Notes: generated from the letters alone by a model not told the origin. A stretch of 64,000 bases of DNA from Patella vulgata (GCF_932274485.2 NC_065881.2:82834702-82898701); one strand, 5' to 3'; shown: positions 10,340-21,765, numbered from the stretch's first letter. Translations and numbers: made by a program.

Positions 10340-12010
10340 TTTCATTTAACAATACGTTGCTTGTACATGGCTAAATCTATTTGTTATGGCCAGCTCAATT
10401 TTTGTCAAGGTCGCTGAGATTGTTGGCGAGATTGTATAGGTTTAAGAATTTGGGGGAGAGGTTAAGTCTACACAAAAGCACTGGTTCGTTGTATTTCCTA
10501 GTTTTATTAAAAAATACATGCAATACATTAGATTTATATACATATTTGGTTTCGCTGGGTTTGCTTTTTTTGGTGTTGGTGGCGCCGATAGTCTTCCTTC
10601 GGTGTCGCTTGTGGTATTCTGGTATTTTGGTTTCTGAAGAAAAAGGAATAAATTTGAGGCTCTCGGGTGAGAGCCACATTAGTGTGTTTCCTACTGAGGA
10701 TTTGATTTTCTAGAAATGAGTTTTTCACTATCCCGGGGTTAGGGCTAGAGATTCTTATAACTAGTTGATTATATTTACTAAGGGTTAGGGCTAGGGTTTG
10801 ATATATTCTTTGCTTTGGGTTAGGGCGAGGACTGGTGTTATTTAGTCTAATTTACTGTGCACTAAGACGTCGTTCAGATTTTTATTTTTAGAATAAGCAA
10901 TTATAAGTTCCTGTATGAAGATTTTCGGAGGATTTTCTTGGAGATCAATATAGTGTTTTCTGGTGATTTTGGATGCACTTGCTGCTGTTGCGCTAAATGG
11001 AACTACAAAAAGGGCAATTGCGCTAGCAGTATGAATATTCAAACCTACGGGGGCTGTTGTTTTCAATTTGTCAATCCAGAATTTTTCTCTTGTTAGCCAA
11101 AACGTTTTAATTTCTTCTGCAGTTTCAAAGTCGCCCTTTGTCTTTTCTATTGGTGTGACAATTAGATCAGAAATGTCATGATTTGGTTGGTTGAAGGGAA
11201 ATGATACCGGTTTGTCTGTTTTGGTGACTATGTCTGACTGGTTACCATTATTTCTTTCCGGAAGTGCATTTTTGAGTCTCCCCCTACGTATTGTTTGTCA
11301 CACTGTCTACATGAAATTAGATAAATTATGTTTGCATGAACTACTGCATGAAAGTTGGTCTAATATTGGGAATTGTGTGCCAGATGTTTTGTTATGGAAA
11401 TGTTCGGATATGTTTATGATTTTGCATGTTTGACATCTTGGGTGGCCAGAAGTTCTGGTTTTAACTGCTGATTGCATATTATTTGTTTCTTTGGTGGCAA
11501 GTTCAGCTAGAGTGTTGTTTTTTTATATATATGTCTGAGATAGCGTTTAGAGTATCCCCTTTCCCTTAGTTTGCTAAATACCAGCGTACATGCTCACTCA
11601 AGGTGGGTCTTCTGAGTGCATATCCTATGAAAACGGAGAATCTGAGATTTTATGATGCCATGAAGGTATGTTTTGGGTGAAAGGAGCTTTTGAACAATAA
11701 CTGATGTGTATCAGTTTCTTTGAAAAATACTTTAGTTTCCAATTGGCCTCTGGTTTTGGTGTTGCTTTTTTTAAAAACGATATTGTCAAGGAAATCTATG
11801 CTGTTATGACTTACATTTGCGGTTAATTTGACAGATGGATAATGATTGTTCAGAATGTTGAAAAACGTCCAAAATTCGTCTAGTCTTTACGTCCAGGAAA
11901 ACGTCATCTAAAAACGTCCATAGAAATCTGGTTTTAATGGGCAGAGTGGCAGAACCTCCCTTTCCCACTCCGCCATGATGAGATTTGCGTATCTCGGGGC
12001 AAATCGTTTT
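10340..12010 (-). mobile_element. Penelope-like retroelement fossil (RT plus GIY-YIG part)
   Basis: Minus-strand translations show, in order: a reverse-transcriptase segment near 12005-11880 (KRFAPRYANLIMAEWE, LDD palm motif); the RT thumb side near 11850-11690 (FKETDTHQLLFKSSFHPKHT) and near 11660-11560 (RERGYSKRYLRHI); and a GIY-YIG-type endonuclease end near 11190-10842 (FNQPNHDISDLIVTPIEK, REKFWIDKLKTTAPVGLN). The order RT then C-terminal GIY-YIG, and these motifs, are typical of Penelope-like elements. Downstream there are telomere-like CCCTAA words on the minus strand (10737-10830) and a 3' part shared with 20211-20400. It is partial and broken in several places, so it is an old copy. 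A truncated SINE-A lies at its 5' side. Confidence 0.85.
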
Positions 12011-12029
12011 CCCATCCCATCCTCCTCAG

Positions 12030-12245
12030 ATAAATGTTAGCGCGTGCACACTGTATCATAAGGTTTGTCATTGAGCCAACTGGCGTGGTTTCGATTCTCC
12101 AGTTTTCTCCGGGTCCACCGGTTTCCCCCCACTGCTAAGAACCCCTACGCGCAAGCGAATTATTGAAATAAAATTGAACCATATGTTAGTCCAGAAATGA
12201 CCTACTTTGTATAGAGTGGACGTTAAATAAACCCTCATCTCTCTC
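12030..12245 (+). mobile_element. SINE-A, deleted copy
   Basis: It starts inside the A box (TTAGCGCGTGC), loses the segment between the B box and the TTTTCTCCGGGTCC core, and runs on to the tail. Confidence 0.85.
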
Positions 12246-12318
12246 CCTCCTCCTCAGACAAATGTCGAGTAATCTCCCTCTCTCTCCCTCCTCCTCAGAC
12301 AAATGTTGGGTAATTTTT

Positions 12319-12351
<33 letters not shown>

Positions 12352-12372
12352 ATCCCTCTCTCTCTCAGCGAT
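12240..12372. repeat. CT-rich tandem tract
   Basis: Two copies of a CCTCCTCCTCAGACAAATGT-type unit lie between CT runs at 12240-12310; a partial third copy (CCTCCTCAGATAAATGT) lies before the SINE-A at about 12020. A (CT)n run follows. Confidence 0.7.
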
Positions 12373-12593
12373 AGTTCCGCACGAGAAAGAACTACGCAGT
12401 TGAACATCCTCACGCCTAAGCGGATGAATAAATCAGCACGTATGCGACATTATCCCGTCTCAAGGACACAGTCTGTTTACCACATGTCGCTATTTACCTA
12501 TGTTATAATTCTAGATAAACGTGGAGATTATACCAAGAATAATTCATGTCATGTCGGCAAAAAACTTAATCCCAACATTATTATGCCAAGACA

Positions 12594-13088
12594 CGAAATG
12601 GGGTTCAACGTCCTTCTTTTCTGCATCGACTGGGTTTTTGCAAACGGGCGATGCAGTGTGCTATGAAGAATTCAATCTAATTAAAATACGGATCTATATT
12701 TCGTTTCGTTTTTTTTATACTTTCGATGTAATAAAGACAAGTAAAACGAAATTTTGAACTATAAAAACGAAACGAAATAGGATCTGTGTTTTAATCAGAT
12801 TGTGAGGAATTTCGCCCTGACAGCGTCACTACGGCTGGTCTACTTTTATTTCGAATTCCAACTGTCAAGCATTCTTTTATATTCAGGCCAATGTATACAC
12901 GGGACCTCAGTTTTTTCGTCCTGTGTGAATAGCTAGACACTGTTCTTGTCAGGTCCTCCGCCCTGCACCTCTGTCGAGGGGAAATCATGCAGGAACATGC
13001 CGAGAACGTTCTCGGCCTACGCTGGGATCGAACCCGAGCGCTCCTGGTTAGAGAGTCGGCGTCTTACCCACTGAGTAACCGCAACTCT
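12594..13088 (-). mobile_element. SINE-B, split by a Mutator-like MITE
   Basis: The 3' part (12594-12672) and the rest with head (12803-13088) are one SINE-B interrupted by the element at 12673-12802. The B box is read on the minus strand as GGTTCGATCCCAGC. The copy is diverged, so it predates the MITE insertion. Confidence 0.85.
12673..12802. mobile_element. Mutator-like MITE, family F, internally deleted
   Basis: 130 bp with long terminal inverted repeats (CAATCTAATTAAAATACGG and, inverted, CAATCTGATTAAAACACAG). A 9-bp target duplication, TGAAGAATT/TGAGGAATT, is at 664-672 and 803-811 of the 12-kb block. It matches the ends of the 357-bp copy at 38525-38881. A 9-bp duplication with long TIRs suggests a MULE relative. 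Confidence 0.8.
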
Positions 13089-13375
13089 CTAACTAAAATA
13101 TAATGTTCATACAGTAATAATATTAAAAGACGATGTATCGACATAGGTGTACGGGGAAATGTTTGACTGGGGGAGCGGTGGTGGTTGGTGCCCAAAAAAT
13201 GTAATTAGGTTCTTAGTATGTTACATAATAATAATAAATTCGCTGTTAAATTGGACACATTCAAGAACACAATATTTTTTGATACAACTTTTACAAAGTA
13301 CAATTGTGTGCCCAAATTTTCCCAGCATTTGGTGCCCCCCCCCCAGCTCGTACGCCTATGTGTATCGATTAACGA

Positions 13376-13460
13376 AATGAATTGAAATGGAATTTAGCGC
13401 CATACTTTTTTGTACCAAATCGGACTAATGACGAAGGACATACACCATACAGTGTACTTG
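13376..13460 (-). mobile_element. SINE-B, 3' fragment
   Basis: A decayed tail (GAATTGAAATGGAATTTAGCG) is followed by CATACACCATACAGTGTAC. The rest is missing. Confidence 0.55.
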
Positions 13461-13970
13461 GATTCACAGAGAGACTTCAGTATTTCGTACCATCCCACCT
13501 ACAAGGTGGAACTAGGCCTACGTTGGAAAAATCCCGATGCAATTTCTTTCTTTCTTTGAAAAACATTTTATTATATAGCCCTAATTTAACCTCGGCCATT
13601 ATTGGCTTGTTTTTATACTAACAATATTCCCAAGACACGCACGTGTCTGAAAAAACAATGAATGGAAATAATGGGTTATTCCCACGAGTATGGGATGAGA
13701 TGTAGATACATGTGAAGCGAATACAGCGTTTCACAAATAATAAATATCAAGCATAAACTAACCTTGGATTAGTCGAAATACAGAGTCGAGTAAACAAATT
13801 GAGCAAGATAATAATTATGAGAAGATTTACAATTGATTTGACAAAAAGACGTCACAAAAAAACATAGAAATATAAATAGTATGTTTTTAAGATGAAATTG
13901 AGACAATGACGTCTTAAAAACGAAATAATGACGTCTTGAAAACCACAAAATTTATGAGTCGTTCAATTCT
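13461..13970. other. no gene recognised
   Basis: AT-rich. Three dispersed GACGTC(A/T)(T/C)AAAAA words occur at 13848-13940 but show no clear unit. Confidence 0.35.
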
Positions 13971-13971
13971 G

Positions 13972-14102
13972 CGCCCGGTTTCCTCCCACCGCTAAAGACC
14001 CCTCCGCGCAAGCGAATTATTGAAATAAATTGAACCATATGTTAGTCCCGAAATGACCTAGTTTGTGTCGAGTGGACGTTAAACCCCATTTCCCCCTCCC
14101 TC

Positions 14103-14143
<41 letters not shown>
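13972..14143 (+). mobile_element. SINE-A, 5'-truncated
   Basis: It begins in the core (CGGTTTCCTCCCACCGC) and runs to a long CT tail. Confidence 0.9.
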
Positions 14144-14149
<6 letters not shown>

Positions 14150-14249
14150 TCCGCGGTTAAATGTTTACCGAATTTTTCACAGTTATTAAAAACTTGTTTG
14201 TAATAAGCTATATACTTTTCATTAAGTTTCAGATCAAACATAATAAGCT

Positions 14250-14700
14250 TTCTAGGAAACTGAATATCTGAATCAATATTTTCCAAAAATTCGATATACA
14301 AGATAGGAATTAAAATCTAATATGTTGTTATCTTGCCGTGATCATAATATCCAATATTTAAGACATATTTGACATTTTAAAATCAATACACGAGTCGTGT
14401 ATTCTATGGTTTCGAGCGCCATATGTAATGAACTAAGAAAAACATATACTTATAGACAATGTAGAAGTAATTAGTAATGGCTGATTCATAAACGACAAAC
14501 AATAATAAAATAACACGTGTAGAATGGACCGAACAGGCGCAAACGACTGCCGTTAACTTTGGACTGTTCACGTATATTTCACTGAACATAATTGAATATA
14601 AATTACAATAAAAAAATTAAAAGTTGAATATAAATCACTTTATATACATTCATATAATATGCGCTTTTAGACCCATTTTCGACTAGTTTAGTAACGAACG
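14250..14700 (-). mobile_element. TTAA MITE family R, decayed copy
   Basis: It shares ATATCCAATATTTAAGACA, ACACGAGTCGTGTAT, and TATATACATTCATATAATATGCG blocks, in the same order, with the copy at 54629-55086. The termini are too decayed to place exactly. Confidence 0.6.
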
Positions 14701-14742
14701 CATCTCTTGATGACCTTAATGATTCTGATCATGAACCCTTAA

Positions 14743-15130
14743 ACATGCATTATGCAATAGCTAAATCTGCCTATTGCAGGTCTTTCTTTAGGTCTGAAAT
14801 GTTTTCTAAAGTATTAATTAGACATTAATTAACTTATCCAGGCCATAATCAACTCTCGATGGCATCAGTTTTCTCCGATATTAAATAGATTAGAATGGTT
14901 CAGCGATACTTTGATTTAATCAAATATGGAGGACCGAGACTTAGCTTCGATTAACCAGTACGGTGGTTGAAATTATTGCACACGTCTGTCAAACCTTCAA
15001 AGGCTAATATCTTCGCTTGCAATAGAGTAATTTGAATGAAATTTTCAAATTATTCATTTTACATCATCTACTTTCGATCTATTATAGCAAGAATGGCTAG
15101 TTCTTTATCTAAATCTTACATAATGTATCT
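14743..15130 (+). mobile_element. TTAA-flanked MITE, family T, copy 2
   Basis: TTAA at 14739-14742 and 15131-15134 flanks it. The left end ACATGCATTATGC and the right end, read inverted as AGATACATTATG, form imperfect inverted termini. 388 bp, no coding capacity. Confidence 0.8.
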
Positions 15131-15293
15131 TTAACACACGACTCCAATTCAGACCCAGACGACCCGAAGTTCAGTGTCACAAGCTCGCCAATAATATCAA
15201 CCAACTAAAACTCCACCCAAGCACCTTATCCCAGAATGAATATATTACCAAAACTGTTATCAATGTTAGCCTCCTCACAGCTGACAACCCAAC

Positions 15294-15294
15294 A

Positions 15295-15330
<36 letters not shown>

Positions 15331-15574
15331 TGAGATGGGTTTAACGTCCACTCGACACAAACTAGGTCATTTCGGGACTAATATATGGTTTAATTTTATT
15401 TCAATAATTCGCTTGCGCGTAGGGGTCTTTAGCAGTGGGAGGAAACCGGAGAAAACCCACGAGGCTGGACAGGCGACCATACTCCTTGTCACGTACAGCC
15501 GGGGATTGATTCGAAACTGACAGGCCTTATGATACAGCGCGCACGTGCTAATCATTCGGCCATCCAACCCCCCG
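15294..15574 (-). mobile_element. SINE-A, nearly complete
   Basis: The core lacks the GAGGACCCG stretch and part of the B-box region is lost (GGGGATTGATTCGAAACTGAC). The flanks GACAACCCAACA and GACACACCAACA may be a decayed target duplication. Confidence 0.88.
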
Positions 15575-15717
15575 ACACACCAACAACCACACCTAAAGAT
15601 GTAATAATGGATACACCTGACTGCGACAGCATTGTCAACAAACTTCAAGAACAACCAAACTACACACGGGTAACGAAAGACCCCATTTCTGCTCATCAAA
15701 CTAAAGACCCGAAACAC

Positions 15718-16092
15718 AATGAAATGAAATGAAATGGGGTTTAACGTCCTACTGTTCTGCTTCTATATGGGCTAATGAAGACGGGCATACGCCATACAGT
15801 GTGCTATGAGTGAAATTTTGCCCGGGCAGCGGCACTATCGCCTACTCTTATATCGAATTCCAACTGCCAGGGGATCTTCTACGTGCATTCCAATATATAC
15901 GCGGGACCTCGGTTTTTCGTCTCATCCGAAGGACTAGACAGCTGTCCTTGTCAGGCCCTCTGTCCTGCATCACTGACAAGGGGAAACCACGCCGGAAAAT
16001 CTGGATGAACTTTCTCGGCCAATGCAGGGATCGAACACCTGACCTCCAGGCTAGCAAGCGGGTTTCTTACCCACTTAGCCACGTGATCCCTC
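15718..16092 (-). mobile_element. SINE-B, full length
   Basis: A 12-bp target duplication GACCCGAAACAC/GATCCGAAACAC is at 15706-15717 and 16093-16104. All parts, from the (ATTTC)n tail to the head, are present. Confidence 0.92.
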
Positions 16093-16170
16093 GATCCGAA
16101 ACACGTTTGCCACCATCAAAATCTACCCAAAGCCATGTTACATGTGTGTTCCCGCGGCTCCTGTCTTCCA

Positions 16171-16900
16171 AGGGGGATAACTTAAATAAGGTGGTTTTAT
16201 ATAAGGATCATTCATTTTGAGGTCGGATACCAAAACTAAATCGCCCATAAAAAAATTGCCGATTGCGGTGGATTTTTTTCCTGGGGTACAATGTACATCC
16301 CTCCTTACAAAAAAGCAAAAATCATTTGTTTTGGATTCCCCTCACCCCCCCCCCCCCCCATGTCGGAGTGTCTCCTACCAACCTAGAACTGTCAGCTCTT
16401 TATCTGGTCTTCCTAATGACCCTTTAAATGTTATATAAATTATTAATATTATTTTATTCCCCTTTAACCAAAGCTTTTCAGAAAATGTGGCACAATTGCC
16501 TGGAGTCGACCAATCAGAATTACTGGGAAACATGTACGAATTTCCCAGGTATCTGACTATACTCCATTAACAGCTTCAAGGAGGTCTTGTTTATTTTTAT
16601 TTAAATATGGTATCATGAAGACCTAAAATGACATACCGTAATCTATGGCTCGTTGACATGAAACAATAAATACACACTTAAAACATAAAATCTTTCATTC
16701 TGTCACTAAATGGAAATAAAAGTTGATTTATACTTTAAATAAATAAAGATCGAATAATAAATTATGTATCACTTTAATTTTAAATCCGCCATTTATCTGC
16801 ATTAATCACGCTATGTACTTTTAAATAATACCAAACATAACATGACACACTCCGGGGAAATAAATATGGTTTTTAAAAAAAGGATTAAATTCGCAGATGG
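16171..16900. other. no gene recognised; MITE stub
   Basis: AACTGTCAGCTCTTTATCTGG at 16385-16405 followed by CCTTTAA resembles the right end of MITE family T. A C-run lies at 16345-16360. Otherwise it is plain AT-rich DNA. Confidence 0.4.
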
Positions 16901-16901
16901 C

Positions 16902-16990
16902 CAATCTGATTAAAACACAGATCCTATTTCGTTTCTTTTTTTTATAATTCATAATTTTATTTAACTTGTCTGCACTACATTTGGACCTGG
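16902..16990 (+). mobile_element. Mutator-like MITE family F, one end
   Basis: It begins CAATCTGATTAAAACACAG, then CCTATTTCGTTTC, and continues with the AACTTGTCTGCACTACAT-type interior. The other terminus is absent. Confidence 0.65.
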
Positions 16991-17373
16991 AAGAGTTGCT
17001 ACACAGTCGCGCTAAGGCCTACTCTTCTGGGAAAAAGGTCCAGTTTTTTTGCATCGCTGTTTGCACCCCACCCCCCACCCCCAAAAGAACCCTGAGTTTT
17101 TGTTTCATCCGAACAACTAGTTAGTTTTCTTATCATAGTTTAATTATGCCGTGTACAATAAATTGCTACAGATTAAGAATTAATAAGAAAGTTTAATACT
17201 GATTTAATCACGACAACCAATCAACGATTAGTTTACAATGTAAAGGAGTGGCCATTATTCCTTTATACTGATTAAGTCACTACCTAAAGAAAACGCGACC
17301 GCCAATCTACTGTAAAAGAATATGTATATAGTTTATGTCTGGAATAATAACGATGTGGAGTTAGGCCACGCCA

Positions 17374-17379
<6 letters not shown>

Positions 17380-17410
<31 letters not shown>

Positions 17411-17671
17411 TGGGGATTAACGCCCACTCGACACAAACTAGGTCATTTCTGGACTAGCATATGGTTCAATTTTATTTTAATAATTCGCTTGGGCGTAGGT
17501 GTCTTTAACAGTGGGAGGAAACCTGAGAACCCGGGAAAAACCCACTAGGTTGGACAGGCGACCCTACTCCTTGTCACGTACAATCAGGGAATCGAAACCA
17601 CGCCAGTTGACTCAATGACAGACTGTATGATACAACGCGCACGCGCTAACCATTCGGCCATCCGCCCCCTC
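17380..17671 (-). mobile_element. SINE-A inserted into an older SINE-A tail
   Basis: The target duplication CACGCCAAGAGAG/CACGGCAAGAGAG (17367-17379, 17675-17687) includes GA bases of the tail of the next, more decayed copy, so the insertion is nested. Confidence 0.85.
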
Positions 17672-17680
17672 CCACACGGC

Positions 17681-17830
17681 AAGAGAGTTAACGTCCAATC
17701 GACACAAATTAGGTCAATTCGGCACTATCACATGGTTCCAATTTATTTCAAAAATTGGCATGCGCAGAGGAGTCTTTAGCCGTCTTTGAGTAAATGACAG
17801 ACATCGTGATCAAACGCGCACGTGTTAGAC
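17681..17830 (-). mobile_element. SINE-A, strongly decayed
   Basis: GTTAACGTCCAATCGACACAAA starts the copy. The core is mostly deleted and the head ends at CGCGCACGTGTTAGAC. Confidence 0.7.
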
Positions 17831-17880
17831 CTCTCTTTTTTAAAGAAAACGCTCTTTATTTATCGAGTCCCGACGAACAG

Positions 17881-18006
17881 TTTTCTCCGGGTCCTCCGGT
17901 TTCCTCCCGCTGCTAAAGACTCCTACGCGCAAGCGAATTCTTGAAATAAAATTAAACATATGTTAGTCCCGGAATGACCTATTTTCTGACGAGTGGATGT
18001 TAAACC

Positions 18007-18053
<47 letters not shown>

Positions 18054-18105
18054 CTGTCTCTCTATCTCTCCCCTGTCTCCCCTGTCTCTCTCTCTCTCTC
18101 TCTTC
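17881..18105 (+). mobile_element. SINE-A, 5'-truncated, long CT tail
   Basis: It starts at TTTTCTCCGGGTCCTCCGG. The tail is about 100 bp of CT with CCCTGT interruptions. Confidence 0.88.
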
Positions 18106-18267
18106 TCGAAGAACAGAAAATCAAAATAGCTTGGCCTTTAGTAGACGATTTCGTGTGGATGAATTACCCATAAAGCTTGGATAACTACGTGTAATAAACG
18201 CCAAACCGATAAAATCAAATCTATAAAACGTTATTCGTACAATAAGAAACACCAGGAAAGCAATAAC

Positions 18268-18376
18268 GTCTAGTCGTTAGAATGGTATGAAAACCGAGGT
18301 CCCGTGTACACGTTGGCGTGCACGTAAAATATCTCGTGACAGTTGGAATTCGAAATAAGACTGTAGCGCCACTTTA
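18268..18376 (+). mobile_element. SINE-B core fragment (inverted partner)
   Basis: A plus-strand core piece (GGTCCCGTGTACACG to GTAGCGCCAC) lies directly before a minus-strand SINE-B, so the two cores are inverted relative to each other. Confidence 0.85.
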
Positions 18377-18383
18377 CGGACAA

Positions 18384-18665
18384 TGAAATGGGGTTTAACG
18401 TCCTGCTGTTCTGCTCCGACTTGGTTAATGAAGACGGGCATACGCAATACAGTTTGCTGTGCTGGATATTTTACCTGGGCAGTAGCACTATGGCCTACTC
18501 TTATATCGAATTCCAACTGCCATGGCAACTTTTACGTGCACTCCAATGTATACATCGAACCTCGGTTTTGCGTTCCATCCGAACGACTAGACAGTTGTCC
18601 TTGTCAAGCCCTCCTTCGTCACTGACATGGGGAAACCACGCCCGAAAAACCCGATGAACTTGTAC
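18384..18665 (-). mobile_element. SINE-B, head-truncated
   Basis: It runs from the tail (ATGAAATGGGG) through the core to ATGAACTTGTACGG. The tRNA-like head is missing. Confidence 0.88.
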
Positions 18666-19059
18666 GGACAAGCATTCTCTTATAGTACACTGTATGACGT
18701 AGATCCAATAATTTTTTTATTGTATTTTTTGCCGATTAGTTTGATTGCTCTCTAAGATCGACGGTACCATATTTTATTTAAACAATTTGCCTGATGTTTG
18801 TCACTTTTCGGATGTATCCTAACTCAATTATTATAAACGGTCATATTTCCCAGCAAATGGGTGGAAATTATATGATGTTCTGATTGCACACTACAGCCCC
18901 CCGAGCTCATTCCAAATTATCCAAGGCAATTTTATTCTCATTTTGTGGTTGTCAAGTTATAGGACAATTATAGTCAGGATTGTATGGTCTATTCGGTGCC
19001 ATATTCAGGATTTCTGGGGCCATCAGAGTTCGGCACGCTAAAATGTGGTTATTTAACAT
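18666..19059. other. no gene recognised
   Basis: AT-rich sequence with no family match or convincing coding frame. Confidence 0.35.
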
Positions 19060-19063
19060 TTAA

Positions 19064-19579
19064 AGGGACTATCCCGATTTGAACAGAGTCTCAAAAATAA
19101 AAGTCCGAGTACGCATGAAATTTAAGCGCCAAAATATAGAGGAATGGTGTATTTATCTTGCTTCAAATTTTCAGCTCAAAATGTTGATTCGTTTCTACGT
19201 GAACCACAAAAATGCTTATCCGGACACGTAACCCTTTTAAGATTTCGAGTCAATTTTTTCGTTGGGTTACCTGATAATCGATTCCCGTTCCTTTAGAGCT
19301 GTGTACAGTAAATGACCCATGTGCTGTACTTGATAACGAAAGGTAAATTTCACCTAGGTATTAGTTTTATAAAATAAAAGTCTGGTTTTATCCAGATACA
19401 GCATAATACAGCTTGGGACACCGCTCTCCATTTCCAGATGAAGACTGACGGGTTTAAGTTGTTTGAAAACGTATCACAAATACTGAGTTAGTTGCTCGGC
19501 CTTTAGGTATAGGATTTTACGGGATTTTAACACAAAATTAGGCAGTTTTATTCCCCCAAAAATTATCGGGATTGGCCCT
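19064..19579. mobile_element. TTAA-flanked MITE, family S
   Basis: TTAA is at 19060-19063 and 19580-19583. The termini AGGGACTATCCCGATTTG and, inverted, AGGGCCAATCCCGATAATTT pair well. 516 bp, non-coding, piggyBac/Kolobok-like by target site. Confidence 0.8.
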
Positions 19580-19734
19580 TTAAGTAAAACACAAAATCAA
19601 ACTATCATCGGTAGATTATATCCAGGCTTGGATTCGGTCGGATTGAACGGAGGTCTGGTAAAAGATTATATAACGAAAGTTATAGGTCCCAATGGCTTGT
19701 TTGGATCATACTCCGTTTATATAGTCTGCACAGA

Positions 19735-19879
19735 ATGGGCGGTCGGGTCCTCAGGTTTCTTCCCACAGCTACAGCCTCCTACGTGTAAGCGAATTGTTGA
19801 AATAAAATTGAACCATATTATTATGCTAGTCCCGAAATGACCTACTTTGTGTCAAGTTGATGTTAACCCCTCTGCCCCT

Positions 19880-19915
<36 letters not shown>
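19735..19915 (+). mobile_element. SINE-A, 5'-truncated
   Basis: It starts near GGGTCCTCAGGTTTC and ends in a CT tail followed by a short (CA)n. Confidence 0.8.
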
Positions 19916-19923
<8 letters not shown>

Positions 19924-19949
19924 TGCACACCCACATGTAATTTGACGAC

Positions 19950-20197
19950 CAAAATGAAATGGAGTTTAACATTGTAATCCGGTTTATGAAGATGACACAT
20001 GCCATACAATGTGCTACGGAGGGAATTCGGCCAGATGGCGGCGATACGGCGTACTCTTATCGAATTCCACCTGGCATGGGTTGTTTTGCGCACACGTTAA
20101 CTTGAATATGGGATCTAGGTTTTTCGTCCACTCTGACCGATTAGCAGCTGTTCCTGTACCGTTGACAAGTGGAAACAACGATGGAAAACACCACTGA
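19950..20197 (-). mobile_element. SINE-B, decayed
   Basis: The tail and body (GAATTCGGCC, ATCGAATTCCACCTGGCATG) are recognisable. It ends before the head, near GAAAACACCACTGAC. Confidence 0.75.
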
Positions 20198-20210
20198 CAA
20201 ACTAGCGCTA

Positions 20211-20400
20211 ATCCCAACCTTAACCCTGGACCTAGCCCTAATACTTACCCTAACATACAATCTCGCCAACAAACAATCACGTGTCCTAACCTTATTTACA
20301 TTTCAGCGACCTTGGCAAAAATTGAGCTGGCCTTAACACATAGATTTAGCCCTGAAGCAACGACCACTAGTTTTACAACACATAGACGTTGCTAAACTGG
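20211..20400 (+). mobile_element. Penelope-like element, 3' fragment
   Basis: CCCTAA-like words (20211-20275) are followed by sequence that matches the minus strand of 10380-10430 (CGACCTTGGCAAAAATTGAG, GGCCTTAACACATAGATTTA). It keeps the same order, telomere-like tract then 3' part, as the copy at 10.3-10.8 kb. No coding part is present. Confidence 0.65.
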
Positions 20401-20538
20401 TCTGCAATTCCCGAGACTTGGTATACGCGACGATCAAGGAATCTGATAGGCTCCCCAGCTGGGTCAGTAGCCAATTGACATTAGTGCCGAAATATGCAGG
20501 GTATTACGTTAAGGGTTTGATCAGAGGTACGGAGTTAA

Positions 20539-20590
<52 letters not shown>

Positions 20591-21765
20591 GTTGGTGGAT
20601 TTCATTTCTGTGTTAATTATCGAAGTGAGAGCTCAGACAGTAACCTTCGCGGTGCAAGACCCGCCTTCGATCACAGTTTCATGAAAGCAGTATGTTTTCA
20701 ATATTCACTCTAATCACGTGGCCCATCAGGTCATTAACTCGCGAGATTTAATGTGAACTATTAGTTACTGCCAATCTGTGCTGAACGTACGGTAAACTAA
20801 TATCACAAAAACTGCTCTGTATCATGTCAAACGTTTGTTGTTGCGGTTTGTTTTTTCTATTTAAAGTGGTGTTTACGCTAAAAAGAAACCTATCTTTGTA
20901 AATACTGAACGGCTGAATTGAACCGTTATTGGACTGGTATTCCTATTAGAAATTCGTCTGTCACAATATTGTAGTTTGCTAGGGATATCGATTGTTTGAA
21001 ATGGAGTATCGGAAATTTAATGGTTCAGCTAAACTTTACTTCACTCAAGCTAACGCTAACATATTTTTTTTATCTATGGCCACGTGTCCATTCCCAGGAG
21101 GAATCCTGACCCCCTCCCCAAACAAAGAAACTAGACCACGGATAAGGTCCATGACTAGACATACGTTTATGTAATAATCTCAAGGTTAAAACTTTTTGTT
21201 TTATTTAAATAATGTTCAAAAGTCTCGTTAAAGTATATTAGTGACACACAATTTCTACCAAAGCCCCTAGAATAATGAATGACCCCTAACTTTCAGTTTT
21301 AATTTGAGATTTTTCCCGAAGATTCAACCTCCAACCCGTCTAATCAATATTTAGAAAACAAAGCCCCCCCCCCCCCTTTAAAAACTCAAAACTCCAACAA
21401 AATAAAAATATAACCCCCTAAAACCCCAATCTTTCCATTGTATCCGAAGTTTACAATCATTAAGATTCTTAATTGGTTTCTGATCTATAATTATAGACAC
21501 GTGTAACTGGATAGCTCTAGTTGATATCGATGTCAACAATCCTGAAGAACAAACATGTTTGTTATTTTGATATTAAACAGATTGACATGTATGAGACGAC
21601 CGACTCATCTTTCTAATTATATGCTCAGACAGTTTATCTTTTTCATCAATCCTACGTCATGCTACGTCTCAAAATACTTTCAAGTGATCTGACCATGACC
21701 ATACGATTGATTAGTAAACATACACGGACGTCAGAGTCAACACTTTCAATGGGGAATTTGAATTT
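20401..21765. other. no gene recognised; (GA)n microsatellite
   Basis: A (GA)n run lies at 20541-20587. The remaining ~1.2 kb contains only short frames; a C-run is at 21365-21377. Confidence 0.4.

Larger units (their letters stand above)
15131..16170 (+). other. old coding-like remnant carrying two SINE insertions
   Basis: Outside the SINEs at 15294-15574 and 15718-16092 the plus strand has coding-like pieces. Examples are KLANNINQLKLHPSTLSQNE near 15181-15240, and MDTPDCDSIVNKLQEQ followed by TRVTKDPISAHQTK near 15609-15708. The 'TKDP..' segment resembles the stretch before the RT domain in Penelope-like and other reverse transcriptases, but the match is weak. No intact gene is present. 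Confidence 0.35.

Noticed and set aside
10395-10713. Overlapping 94- and 110-codon frames on both strands
   Set aside because: They lie in the 3' region of the Penelope-like element, which matches 20.2-20.4 kb at the DNA level but not as a conserved protein.
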